Origin: Chloroflexota bacterium
Lineage (GTDB): Bacteria; Chloroflexota; Limnocylindria; Limnocylindrales; CSP1-4
Assembly (NCBI GenBank): GCA_016875645.1
Contig: VGPE01000023.1
Location: forward strand, 1-19,406
DNA length: 19,406 nucleotides
Direction of reading: 5' to 3'
The notes below the pieces were generated by a model. It saw nothing but the letters and a program-made list of their open reading frames with translations. It did no database searches and was not told the DNA's origin. Of the stretch, positions 12,916 through 19,406 are shown one piece after another. Position numbers and translations under genes: made by a program. Every line of letters starts with the position of its first letter. The first letter of the stretch is position 1.

Positions 12916-13755
12916 ATGCAGAGCAGGGCGGCTCGGAGCACGCACGGCGCCCGAGAGGGCGTCCCCGGCACGCGGTTGCGCGCTCGGGTCGAATATGACG
13001 GAACGGACTTCGCCGGGTTCCAGGCACAACCTGGGAGACGGACGGTCCAGGGGGAACTCGAAGCGGTCCTCGCCCGCCTCAACGGAGGGGAACGGGTTCG
13101 AGTCGACGGCGCCGGACGGACCGACGCCGGGGTGCACGCTTTCGGTCAGGTGATCGCATTCACCTGGCCCGGGCGGCTCCCCGTCGACGAACTGGCCCGG
13201 GCCGTCGGGGCGCTCCTGCCGGAGGACGTCGCGGTCCACGAGTTGCGACGTGCGCCGGCGGGGTTCCACCCCCGCTTCGCGGCGCGGTACCGGGAGTACC
13301 GCTACACCGTGTGGAACGGGCCGCGAAGCCCGCTTCGCGAGCGTCATGCGCTCGGGGTGCGGGTCCCGCTCGACATCGCCCTGATGGCGGAAGCTGCGAC
13401 GGCCCTCATCGGCCGCCACGACTTCTCCGCTTTCGGGGCGGCAGACCGGCAACCGGTCCGGACCCTGTATTGGGTCCGGGTCCGGCGGGCAGGCAAGGTC
13501 GTGACGATCGACGTCGCGGCGGACGCCTTCCTTCGCCAGATGGTCCGGCGCATCGTGGCCGCCCTCCTCGAGGTCGGCCGGGGAACGCTGGACGTGGCGG
13601 CCGTCGGTGAGGCACTCGCCTCCCGACAGCCGGCGCTCAACGGGGCAGTTGCCCCGGCATATGGCCTCTGCCTCCGGCGCGTGGTGCTGGGACGAGCCGA
13701 CGGTCACAGACGGACGGAAGAGAACACGAACGATGAGCACGGTCAGGACCTATAG
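12916..13755 (+). CDS. truA: tRNA pseudouridine(38-40) synthase TruA
   Basis: TruA converts uridines 38-40 of the tRNA anticodon arm to pseudouridine. The protein has 279 residues. The catalytic Asp is D70 in GAGRTDAGVHAFGQV, and the N-terminal VEYDGTDFAGFQAQPGRRTV, the AARYREYRYTVWNG strand and FLRQMVRRIVAALLEVGRG are all diagnostic. ATG 12916 gives a 20-residue basic lead before the family core; TTG 12976 would start right at the core. Neither has a clear Shine-Dalgarno site. The C-terminus is short and charged, and its last 23 nt overlap rplM in another frame. truA between rplQ and rplM is common in Bacillota and Chloroflexota. Confidence 0.95.
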   Translation: MQSRAARSTHGAREGVPGTRLRARVEYDGTDFAGFQAQPGRRTVQGELEAVLARLNGGERVRVDGAGRTDAGVHAFGQVIAFTWPGRLPVDELARAVGALLPEDVAVHELRRAPAGFHPRFAARYREYRYTVWNGPRSPLRERHALGVRVPLDIALMAEAATALIGRHDFSAFGAADRQPVRTLYWVRVRRAGKVVTIDVAADAFLRQMVRRIVAALLEVGRGTLDVAAVGEALASRQPALNGAVAPAYGLCLRRVVLGRADGHRRTEENTNDEHGQDL

Positions 13756-14179
13756 CCCGCGCGAGAGCGAGATCGAGCGACGCTGGTTCGTCGTCGATGC
13801 GGCCGACCAGACCCTGGGCCGGCTCGCGTCGCGGATCGCGCGCGTCCTCGAGGGCAAGCACAAGCCCACCTGGGCCCCAAACCTCGACAGCGGCGACCAC
13901 GTCATCGTGCTCAACGCCTCGCGCATCCACGTGACTCGAGACAAGCGCGAGACCAAGCTGTACATCCGCCACAGCGGCTACCCGCAGGGCTACCGGGAGG
14001 AGACCCTCGGTCATCTCCTGCAGCGCCGTCCCGAAGAGGTCATCCGGCGCGCCGTGAAGGGCATGCTGCCGCGTACCACCCTCGGCGTACAACAGCTTCG
14101 CAAGCTCAAGATCTATGCCGGCGCTGACCACCCGCATCAGGCCCAGCGACCTGAGCCGCTCGGCGCGGACGCGCCCTGA
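13733..14179 (+). CDS. rplM: Ribosomal protein L13
   Basis: From ATG 13733 the product has 148 residues, the normal length for L13, an early-assembly 50S protein. Recognisable are RRWFVVDAADQTLGRLAS, the DHVIVLNASRIHVT strand, HSGYPQGYREETLGHLLQRR and the signature RAVKGMLPRTTLGVQQLRKL followed by KIYAGADHPHQAQ. The frame is open upstream to 13607, but that region is inside truA and shows no L13 similarity; GGAAGAG about 10 nt upstream supports 13733. It overlaps truA by 23 nt and is followed by rpsI after 14 nt. Confidence 0.96.
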   Translation: MSTVRTYSPRESEIERRWFVVDAADQTLGRLASRIARVLEGKHKPTWAPNLDSGDHVIVLNASRIHVTRDKRETKLYIRHSGYPQGYREETLGHLLQRRPEEVIRRAVKGMLPRTTLGVQQLRKLKIYAGADHPHQAQRPEPLGADAP

Positions 14180-14193
14180 CAGGAGATCGCTCG

Positions 14194-14592
14194 ATGGTGA
14201 CCCCCGCCTTCTTCTACGGAACCGGCCGCCGCAAGACGGCTGTCGCGCGCGTCCGGCTGCTGCCGGGCGAGGGCGAGATCGTCGTGAATGGGCGCTCGCT
14301 GGTCGAGCACTTCGGGAACGCGATCAACGAAACGGACGTCCGCATGCCCTTCCGCGTGACCAGGACCGAAGGCCGGTTCAACGTGATGATCAAGGTCGAG
14401 GGTGGCGGCGTGACCGGTCAGGCCGGCGCGATCCGCCATGGAATCGCGCGCGCCCTGCTCCAGATCGACGCTGAAACCAACCGGCTCCCACTGCGCCAGG
14501 CCGGTCTCCTCACCCGCGACCCGCGGATGAAGGAGCGCAAGAAGTACGGGCTCAAGCGAGCCCGCAAGGCCCCCCAGTACACAAAGCGGTAG
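14194..14592 (+). CDS. rpsI: Ribosomal protein S9
   Basis: This gene encodes 132 residues, typical for S9, whose C-terminal tail reaches the P-site tRNA. The start reads FFYGTGRRKTAVARVRLLPG, then VVNGRSLVEHF, the central VEGGGVTGQAGAIRHGIARA and the end KERKKYGLKRARKAPQYTKR, where the terminal KR is the conserved tRNA-contacting pair. ATG 14194 has AGGAGA (14181-14186) 7 nt upstream. It closes the ribosomal part of the window and is followed 13 nt later by the second copy of the structured repeat. Confidence 0.97.
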   Translation: MVTPAFFYGTGRRKTAVARVRLLPGEGEIVVNGRSLVEHFGNAINETDVRMPFRVTRTEGRFNVMIKVEGGGVTGQAGAIRHGIARALLQIDAETNRLPLRQAGLLTRDPRMKERKKYGLKRARKAPQYTKR

Positions 14593-14605
14593 CGCCGTCG
14601 GGGCG

Positions 14606-14693
14606 GGCCATGCCCGCGTTGGCGGCTGCGGGTCTCACTCACGCACCTTCAGGTGCGCTCGCTTCGACTCCTCGCCGCCGCCTTGGCCTGACC
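14606..14693 (+). repeat. Structured intergenic repeat, copy B
   Basis: This is the second copy of the 88-nt element at 8061-8148, in the same orientation and aligned without gaps. It starts 13 nt after the rpsI stop. The centre holds a perfect hairpin, CGCACC/GGTGCG with a TTCA loop (14642-14657). An inner stem pairs GGCGGC (14621-14626) with GCCGCC (14677-14682). The outer arms GGCCATGCC and GGCCTGACC pair at seven of nine positions. Three outer pairs differ from copy A at both bases while keeping complementarity. It is followed by the argF promoter region; its last six bases, CTGACC, could act as that promoter's -35 box. Confidence 0.8.
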
Positions 14694-14715
14694 TCGCCCG
14701 CGCCGCCGCTACAGT
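14688..14715 (+). promoter_or_regulatory. Candidate argF promoter
   Basis: TACAGT (14710-14715) resembles a -10 box and CTGACC (14688-14693) a -35 box (four of six consensus bases), with a 16-nt spacer. A start near 14722 would give argF a leader of about 25 nt. The 154-nt gap after rpsI makes a promoter here plausible. The -35 box coincides with the end of repeat copy B. Confidence 0.4.
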
Positions 14716-14721
14716 GGCGGC

Positions 14722-14760
14722 ATGACCGGTCTGTCTGAGGGAACCCATGACCACCGCTGA
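14722..14760 (+). other. Possible 12-residue leader ORF overlapping the argF start
   Basis: ATG 14722 opens a 12-codon frame (MTGLSEGTHDHR, stop TGA 14758-14760) six bases after the TACAGT box, so a transcript starting there would be leaderless for it. It is in a different frame from argF and ends 14 nt inside argF. The argF GAGGGA site (14737-14742) lies within it, so its translation would interfere or couple with argF. It may also be chance. Confidence 0.25.
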
Positions 14761-15697
14761 CGCAGCAGGCTCGCTTCGGGGGCGGGATCTCATCTCGGCG
14801 GCCGACCTGTCGGCGGCGGAGGTGAGAACGATCTTCGCGCGGGCGGCCGCGCTCAAGGCCGAGTTCCGGGCCGAGCGCCGGCATGCGGACCCGTTGCTGC
14901 GTGGCCGCACGCTGGCGATGCTGTTTCAGCGGCCCAGCCTGCGCACGCGGGTCACGTTCGAAGCGGGGATGACCCAGTTGGGCGGCCACGCGATCTACCT
15001 CACCGAGGACGTCGTGATGGGCGCCCGTGAAGCGGTGCGCGACGTCGCGCGAAACCTCGAGCGGTTCGTGGACGCCATCATGGCCCGGACCGGTCCCCAC
15101 CAGGTCGTCGAGGAACTCGCCGCGCAGGCGACCATCCCGGTCATCAACGGCCTGACCCTGCGCGAGCATCCGTGCCAGGCGCTGGCGGACCTGTTCACGC
15201 TCCACGAGAGGTTCGGGGACCTGCGCGGTGTGGTCCTCGCATTCGTCGGCGACGGCAACAACGTCTACCACTCCCTCGCGTTGCTCGGCTCCACGCTGGG
15301 CATGGAGATCCGCCTCGCCCATCCGGCGGAGTACGGGCCCAACGAGCGGATCGTCGCCAGGGCTCGTGAGCTCGCTGGCGCGAGCGGCGGGCGCCTGGTC
15401 TTCACCTCGGAGCCGGCCGATGCGGTGCGCGGCGCAGCCGCGATCTACACCGATGCGTGGACGTCGATGGGCCAGGAGGCCGAGGCCGAGGAGCGACGCG
15501 AGGCGTTCCGCAACTACCAGGTGAACGCCGCGCTCGCGGCCGAGGCGCCGGATGCCCTCGTCATGCATTGCCTGCCCGCGCACCGGGGCGAGGAGATCAC
15601 CTCGGAGGTCATGGACGGGCCGCGGAGCGTGATCTTCGAGCAATCCGAGAACCGGCTCCATGCCCAGAAGGCGCTCCTCGTCGAGTGCCTCGGGTGA
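14747..15697 (+). CDS. argF: Ornithine carbamoyltransferase
   Basis: This enzyme condenses ornithine with carbamoyl phosphate to citrulline in arginine synthesis. The 316 residues carry the carbamoyl-phosphate motif SLRTR (64-68, in FQRPSLRTRVTFEAGM), HPCQALADLF (141-150), FVGDGNNVYHSL (167-178), the ornithine-binding TDAWTSMGQEAE (235-246) and MHCLPAHRGEE (273-283). The SMG loop and HCLPAHRG distinguish it from aspartate carbamoyltransferase. SLRTR in place of STRTR occurs in several bacterial families of this enzyme. ATG 14747 follows GAGGGA (14737-14742) at a short spacing of 4 nt. No other arginine genes are present here; the gene stands alone between rpsI and a TPR gene. A 13-nt gap separates it from the TPR gene, so they may share a transcript. 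Confidence 0.95.
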   Translation: MTTADAAGSLRGRDLISAADLSAAEVRTIFARAAALKAEFRAERRHADPLLRGRTLAMLFQRPSLRTRVTFEAGMTQLGGHAIYLTEDVVMGAREAVRDVARNLERFVDAIMARTGPHQVVEELAAQATIPVINGLTLREHPCQALADLFTLHERFGDLRGVVLAFVGDGNNVYHSLALLGSTLGMEIRLAHPAEYGPNERIVARARELAGASGGRLVFTSEPADAVRGAAAIYTDAWTSMGQEAEAEERREAFRNYQVNAALAAEAPDALVMHCLPAHRGEEITSEVMDGPRSVIFEQSENRLHAQKALLVECLG

Positions 15698-15710
15698 TCG
15701 ACGCGCCTCG

Positions 15711-16628
15711 ATGACCGACGACCTCTTCGATCAGTATCGCGACGCCCTGCGGCGAGGCCACGTCGCGGCCGCGCGGGGCCAGCTCGAGGCGGCGGCCGCC
15801 GCCTATAGCGAGGCGATCTCGCTTGCCCGCGATCGGCCCGTCGCGCACGCGGGCCTCGGGGCGATCCACCTGCGCAGCGGCGACCTTCGAGCCGGACTGC
15901 GTGAGTTCGACCTGGCCCTGGCTCGCGCGCCCCGGGACGCGACATCGCTAGCGGGTCGCGCGGAGGCGCTGAGCGGCCTCGGGCGCCGTGCAGAAGCGGC
16001 GGAGACCCTCGATCGGTTGTCCGCCGTCCACGAGGCTGCCGGCAGGGCCCGCGAGGCCCTTGATGTTGCCCGTCGGGCTCTCGCCCTGGCCGAGGGCAAG
16101 GCACGCCGCCGCCAGGTCGAGCGTCTGACTGAGCACGTGGAGGGGCCGTCGGGCGCCGCCGCTGTCGGGCGCGAGCGCACGGGCCACGGCACGGAGGCGC
16201 CCGCGGCGGGACTCGACCCGTCCGCACTGCCGGTCTCTCTCGCTGCGGCGCCGGAGCCGACCGTGCCGATCCTCGATGGCGATGAGCGCATGGCCGAGGC
16301 CGAAGACGCCTTCGGGCGCGGCGACCTCGAGCTGGCCCGGCACGAAGCGCTCGTCGCGGCCGAGGCGTTCCGTGCCCAGGGCCAGCAGGCGGCTGCGATC
16401 GACGCCTGCTACCTCGCCCTGACGGTGGCTCCGGACGACCCGGCGGTCCACCTCGTGCTGGTCGGTCTCTACCTGGAGCGGGGCTGGCGGAGCCGCGCTG
16501 CCGAGAAGCTGCTCCTGCTCGGACGGCTCGCCGAGCTCGACGGCGACGAAGATGCGCGGGCCCGCGTGTGCCTTGTGGTCGCCGCCGAGTTTCCCGGCAA
16601 TCCGCAACTGGCGGCGCTCTGCGCCTGA
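15711..16628 (+). CDS. TPR-repeat protein of unknown function
   Basis: From ATG 15711 the product has 305 residues. It has two helical-repeat blocks. Residues of about 8-125 hold three to four tetratricopeptide repeats (for example GQLEAAAAAYSEAISLARDR and GDLRAGLREFDLALARAP); after a low-complexity Pro/Ala/Gly linker of about 60 residues, a second block (FGRGDLELARHEALVAAEAF, then AAIDACYLALTVAPDDPAVH) holds two more. There is no signal peptide or membrane segment, so it is probably cytoplasmic. TPRs usually mediate protein contacts; no partner can be named. The frame is open back to 15660 inside argF, but ATG 15711 gives a clean repeat-protein start. The gene follows argF by 13 nt and precedes cdaA by 57 nt. 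Confidence 0.85.
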   Translation: MTDDLFDQYRDALRRGHVAAARGQLEAAAAAYSEAISLARDRPVAHAGLGAIHLRSGDLRAGLREFDLALARAPRDATSLAGRAEALSGLGRRAEAAETLDRLSAVHEAAGRAREALDVARRALALAEGKARRRQVERLTEHVEGPSGAAAVGRERTGHGTEAPAAGLDPSALPVSLAAAPEPTVPILDGDERMAEAEDAFGRGDLELARHEALVAAEAFRAQGQQAAAIDACYLALTVAPDDPAVHLVLVGLYLERGWRSRAAEKLLLLGRLAELDGDEDARARVCLVVAAEFPGNPQLAALCA

Positions 16629-16640
16629 CAGCGGCTGCCG

Positions 16641-16668
16641 CGGCCCTCGGCCGGCCGGCGAGGGGCCG
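16641..16668 (+). terminator. GC-rich hairpin before cdaA
   Basis: CGGCCC plus TCG (16641-16649) pairs with CGA plus GGGCCG (16659-16668) around a nine-base loop, with one bulged G at 16662, giving nine pairs. It lies 12 nt after the TPR gene stop. There is no T run, so it may be a weak or Rho-assisted 3' end or merely stabilise the upstream message. It sits directly before the cdaA -10 box. Confidence 0.35.
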
Positions 16669-16669
16669 G

Positions 16670-16678
16670 TGCTAGACT
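16670..16678 (+). promoter_or_regulatory. Extended -10 promoter for cdaA, likely leaderless
   Basis: TGCTAGACT contains an extended -10 element (TGC followed by TAGACT at 16673-16678). The cdaA ATG begins at 16686, seven bases after the box, which is where transcription would start. No Shine-Dalgarno sequence and no good -35 box are present. The arrangement is typical of leaderless genes in several GC-rich bacterial groups. Confidence 0.5.
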
Positions 16679-16685
16679 CTCGACG

Positions 16686-17522
16686 ATGCCGCCCGTGTTC
16701 CAGCCGATCCTCGATCAGGTTCGGCCGAGCACGCTGCTCGACGTCGCGATCACCGCCCTCCTGATCTATTGGCTATTCAGCCTGATCCGGGGCACACGCG
16801 CGGTTCGACTCGTCATCGGCATCACCGTGCTCTTCGCGCTCTACGCCGTCGCGGTCTGGCTGGACCTGCGTCTCGTGATCCAGATCCTCCAGACCGGGGC
16901 GATCGTCGGCATCTTCGCGTTCGTCGTCGTCTTCCAGCCGGAGTTGCGCCGCGCGCTCGAACGCATCGGTCGAGTGGGGTCGCTGGCGTGGTTGCTCTCG
17001 CCGACGGGCCAACGCGAGGCGGAGGGCGTTGCGCGCATTGTCGCGCGGGCGGCGACCAGCCTGAGCCACAACGGGCATGGAGCGCTCATCGTGCTCGAGC
17101 GCGAGACCGGCCTCAGTGAAATCGCCGAGAGCGGCGTGCTGCTCCACGCGGCCCTCTCGCCCGAACTGATCGAGACGATCTTCATGCCGCGCAGCGCACT
17201 CCACGACGGAGCGGTGATCGTGCGGGGCGAGACCATCGTGGCTGCGGGCGCGTTGCTGCCGCTCGCCGAAACGTCGCTCCAGAGCGAACGCTTCGGCACC
17301 CGCCATCGCGCGGCGCTGGGCATCACGGAGCAGACCGACGCCGTGGTTGTGGTCGTATCCGAAGAGAACGCGCAGGTGAGCCTCGTCGAGCGGGCTCGGA
17401 TCGTGCGCAATCTCAACGAGGCGCAGCTGGCCCGGGCGCTGACCTCTTTGCTCCATCCGGGCGGCGCTCGCCGCTCGCTCTTCGACCGAGCGCAGGCCGC
17501 CTCCGCACGGGCCAATCGGTGA
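16686..17522 (+). CDS. cdaA: Diadenylate cyclase CdaA
   Basis: CdaA makes the second messenger c-di-AMP from two ATP at the cytoplasmic membrane; the messenger controls potassium and osmolyte balance. The 278 residues begin with three hydrophobic segments (about 18-33, 41-58 and 65-83), followed by the DAC domain. Its DGA motif is D174-G175-A176 (LHDGAVIV) and the RHR motif is 206-208 (FGTRHRAALG). The sequence EQTDAVVVVVSEENAQVSL follows, as in the family. The basic C-terminal region ends in a 4-nt GTGA overlap with cdaR. ATG 16686 is placed next to an extended -10 box without a Shine-Dalgarno site. Use of this membrane cyclase, rather than DisA, argues against an actinobacterial origin. Confidence 0.95.
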   Translation: MPPVFQPILDQVRPSTLLDVAITALLIYWLFSLIRGTRAVRLVIGITVLFALYAVAVWLDLRLVIQILQTGAIVGIFAFVVVFQPELRRALERIGRVGSLAWLLSPTGQREAEGVARIVARAATSLSHNGHGALIVLERETGLSEIAESGVLLHAALSPELIETIFMPRSALHDGAVIVRGETIVAAGALLPLAETSLQSERFGTRHRAALGITEQTDAVVVVVSEENAQVSLVERARIVRNLNEAQLARALTSLLHPGGARRSLFDRAQAASARANR

Positions 17523-18904
17523 GTCGGGTCCTCGGGTTCATCCTCCACAACTGGCCCCTCAAGCTCGCAGCCGTCGCACTCGCGACCATCCTCTACGCTG
17601 GCCTGGTCCTGAGCCAGAATGCCCGCGTCTGGCCGGGGCGGGTCCCGATCCAGGTGCTCAACCAGCCCTCCACGGCGTTCATCGTGGGCCAGCTTGAAGA
17701 CGTGACCAACATCCGGTACTTCGCGCCGACCGACGCCGCGGACCGCCTCTCGAGCGCTGCGTTCACCGCCTGGATCGACCTCAAGGACGTCCAGATCAAC
17801 CCCGATTCACCGCTCGTGACCGTCGAGGTCCAGCTGCGCGTCTCCGACCCTGCGGTCGACATCCTCGATTTTCGGCCGCGGCGGATCACGGTCCGCCTCG
17901 ATCCCGTCGTCGCCCGAACGGTGCCCGTGCAGGTCGCGCAGGGTGTTGTGCCCGAAGGCCTGGAAGTGTCGCCCGCCATGCTCTCGCAGCAGACCGTCAC
18001 GCTCACGGGGCCCCAGTCGGTCGTCAGCCAGGTCGTCGCGGCCGAGGCACAGGTCCGGATCCAGGCGTCCGGCATCGACGTGGACCAGCTGGTGGATCTC
18101 ATCGCGGTGGACGCGCGCGGCGAACAGCTGACGCCGGTCGAGATCCAGCCATCGGCCGTCCGCGTCCGGATCGAGGTCAGCGCCGACGTCACCACCAAGA
18201 CCGTGCCGATCGCGCCGGTCGTGACCGGCGTCCCCGCCTCGGGGTTCACGCTGGACGCGGCAACCGTCGAGCCGACCGTGATCACCGTGTCCGGCAACGC
18301 CGATGTCCTCTCGACCCTGACGTCCGTGCCCACGAAGCCGGTCGCGATCGACGGTGCGAGCGCGGACCTGGCGGCTCCTGCGGAGGTCGAGCTGCCCGAG
18401 GGCGTGTCGGCAGTCGGCGGCCGCTTTGTCACGGTCACGGTGCGCCTGCGCGAGACCGAGGCGACCCGCACCATCACGGCCGGGCTGGTCCTGGTGGGCG
18501 CGGAGTCGGATCGCACCTACATCCTCGGCGTCGAGTCGGTCCTCGTGACGATCGGCGGCACAGAGCGAGCGCTGACCGCCATGGCGCCGGGCTCCTTCAC
18601 AGGCGTGGTCGACGTGACGGCGGTCGCCGAGGGACAGCAGGCGATTTCGGTGCGCGTGACCCTGCCCGACGGTGTGCGCCTCATCGCCGTCAGTCCGCCG
18701 GAGGTGACCGTCTTCGTGAGCCCGCGCGCCACCCCGCCGCCAACGCCGTCACCTTCGCCGACCCCGCCTGCGTCCGCGCCCACGACCGCGCCGGCTGCCG
18801 CCCCCACGAATGCGCCGCAGCCCTCGCCCGCCGGGGCGTCCCCGCCCCCGGGCACGGAGTCCCCGTCGCCAGCGCCGTCGGCTGAGCCGAGCCCGTCGGT
18901 CTGA
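17519..18904 (+). CDS. cdaR: YbbR-domain regulator of CdaA
   Basis: YbbR proteins sit beside CdaA in the membrane and modulate its activity. The 461 residues have a short cytoplasmic N-terminus, one membrane helix (about 12-32, LKLAAVALATILYAGLVLS) and a long extracytoplasmic part with about four YbbR repeats (roughly 37-126, 130-215, 222-308 and 315-402). Typical YbbR phrases are RRITVRLDPVVARTVPVQV and VTLTGPQSVVSQVVAAEAQV. The last 58 residues (404-461) are almost only Pro, Ser, Thr and Ala, a disordered tail that could span the cell envelope or attach to it. The GTG at 17519 overlaps the cdaA stop by 4 nt, and the stop overlaps glmM by one base, so the three genes form a coupled unit. Confidence 0.93.
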   Translation: MSRVLGFILHNWPLKLAAVALATILYAGLVLSQNARVWPGRVPIQVLNQPSTAFIVGQLEDVTNIRYFAPTDAADRLSSAAFTAWIDLKDVQINPDSPLVTVEVQLRVSDPAVDILDFRPRRITVRLDPVVARTVPVQVAQGVVPEGLEVSPAMLSQQTVTLTGPQSVVSQVVAAEAQVRIQASGIDVDQLVDLIAVDARGEQLTPVEIQPSAVRVRIEVSADVTTKTVPIAPVVTGVPASGFTLDAATVEPTVITVSGNADVLSTLTSVPTKPVAIDGASADLAAPAEVELPEGVSAVGGRFVTVTVRLRETEATRTITAGLVLVGAESDRTYILGVESVLVTIGGTERALTAMAPGSFTGVVDVTAVAEGQQAISVRVTLPDGVRLIAVSPPEVTVFVSPRATPPPTPSPSPTPPASAPTTAPAAAPTNAPQPSPAGASPPPGTESPSPAPSAEPSPSV

Positions 18905-19406
18905 TGGTGCGCCTCTTCGGCACCGACGGGATTCGCGGGACCGCGAACGTCGACCTCAAGCCGACGCTCGCCTATGCCCTGGGCCGCGCGACGGCGCACG
19001 CGTTGCTGCGCGGGGGCGGCCGGCTGGTCATCGGCCAGGACACGCGCCGATCGGGCGACATGTTCGTGGCCGCGATCAGCGCCGGCGCGACCAGCCTCGG
19101 CAGCGAGGTGCACCTCGCCGGGGTCGTGCCGACGCCCGCGCTCGCCTTCTTCGCCGCGCTCCCGGAGTTCCGGGCAGGGATCATGGTCTCCGCGTCGCAC
19201 AATCCCGCCGATGACAACGGCCTCAAGGTCCTCGACGACCAGGGTCTCAAGCTCGACGACGCCCTCGAGGATGAGCTGGAGCGGCTGATTTGGCAGGCGG
19301 ACGAGCTCGACGGCGCGGGCAACGCGCAACTGGGGCGGGTGATCAACGACGGGCAGCTCCTCGAGGGCTACCGCGCCCACCGGCTGAGCCTCGCGCTTGA
19401 GATCGA
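18904..19406 (+). CDS. glmM: Phosphoglucosamine mutase, N-terminal part (3' truncated)
   Basis: GlmM converts glucosamine-6-phosphate to glucosamine-1-phosphate, feeding UDP-GlcNAc and peptidoglycan synthesis. The visible 167 residues begin MVRLFGTDGIRGTANVDLKP, with the LVIGQDTRRSGDMF block and the phosphoserine loop MVSASHNPADDNGLKV, in which S98 is the catalytic serine. The FGTDGIRG start and SASHNP loop with DNG fit GlmM rather than phosphoglucomutase or phosphomannomutase. ATG 18904 overlaps the cdaR stop by one base. The frame runs off the window end. In Bacillota GlmM binds CdaA and restrains it, so the three-gene order carries regulatory meaning. Confidence 0.95.
   Translation, partial: MVRLFGTDGIRGTANVDLKPTLAYALGRATAHALLRGGGRLVIGQDTRRSGDMFVAAISAGATSLGSEVHLAGVVPTPALAFFAALPEFRAGIMVSASHNPADDNGLKVLDDQGLKLDDALEDELERLIWQADELDGAGNAQLGRVINDGQLLEGYRAHRLSLALEI

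Noticed and set aside
12916..12975. Possible separate small gene or fusion at the truA N-terminus
   Set aside because: The 20 residues are simply a basic lead before the TruA core and may reflect a start-site choice (ATG 12916 or TTG 12976).
10838..13027. A 729-codon open frame on the minus strand
   Set aside because: It is antisense to rpsD, rpoA and rplQ, and its composition (Asp, His, Arg, Leu) is that of a reading-frame shadow.
8061..14693. The two repeats as a CRISPR array or transposon ends
   Set aside because: The copies are 6.5 kb apart with essential operon genes between them, in direct orientation, and without spacers or a transposase gene.

Overview
The window is a continuous block of housekeeping genes, all on the + strand, from a GC-rich bacterium. 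It covers the distal two thirds of the S10-spc-alpha ribosomal protein superoperon, then truA-rplM-rpsI, argF, a TPR protein gene, and the c-di-AMP/cell-wall triad cdaA-cdaR-glmM. Several features fit a high-GC Chloroflexota lineage, possibly of the Limnocylindria/Ellin6529 type. These are the zinc-ribbon type S14, the zinc-type S4, L24 and L36, the Gram-positive-like order secY-adk-map-infA-rpmJ-rpsM-rpsK-rpsD-rpoA-rplQ-truA-rplM-rpsI, and a CdaA-type diadenylate cyclase rather than DisA. The taxonomy is an inference from gene order and protein features; no database search was done.

Layout. 1-6759 holds the end of rpsS, then rplV, rpsC, rplP, rpmC, rpsQ, rplN, rplX, rplE, rpsZ, rpsH, rplF, rplR, rpsE, rpmD and rplO, packed with 1-15 nt gaps or short overlaps (GTGA, TTGA, ATGA). 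6763-9597 holds secY, adk and map. A promoter-like sequence at 9605-9633 appears to start the infA-rpmJ-rpsM-rpsK-rpsD-rpoA-rplQ segment (9702-12889). truA, rplM and rpsI follow (12916-14592). argF (14747-15697) and a TPR gene (15711-16628) come next, then cdaA-cdaR-glmM (16686 to the window end, glmM cut off). No gene-free stretch exceeds 155 nt, and no rRNA, tRNA, CRISPR array, insertion sequence or phage gene was seen.

How it works together. The block makes ribosomal subunit proteins, the SecY channel, adenylate kinase, N-terminal methionine processing, initiation factor 1, the RNA polymerase alpha subunit and a tRNA pseudouridine synthase. The last module links c-di-AMP synthesis (CdaA), its membrane regulator (CdaR) and the amino-sugar mutase feeding peptidoglycan synthesis (GlmM).

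The most unusual signal is between genes. An 88-nt structured repeat occurs in two diverged, ungapped copies, just after secY and just after rpsI. The outer stem shows three compensatory base-pair changes between the copies. Other notable points are a probable leaderless start for cdaA, a mini-ORF overlapping the argF start, a terminator-like hairpin nested in the infA promoter, long low-complexity tails on S17, L30 and L15, an insertion in L24, and an adenylate kinase lid missing one zinc-site cysteine.
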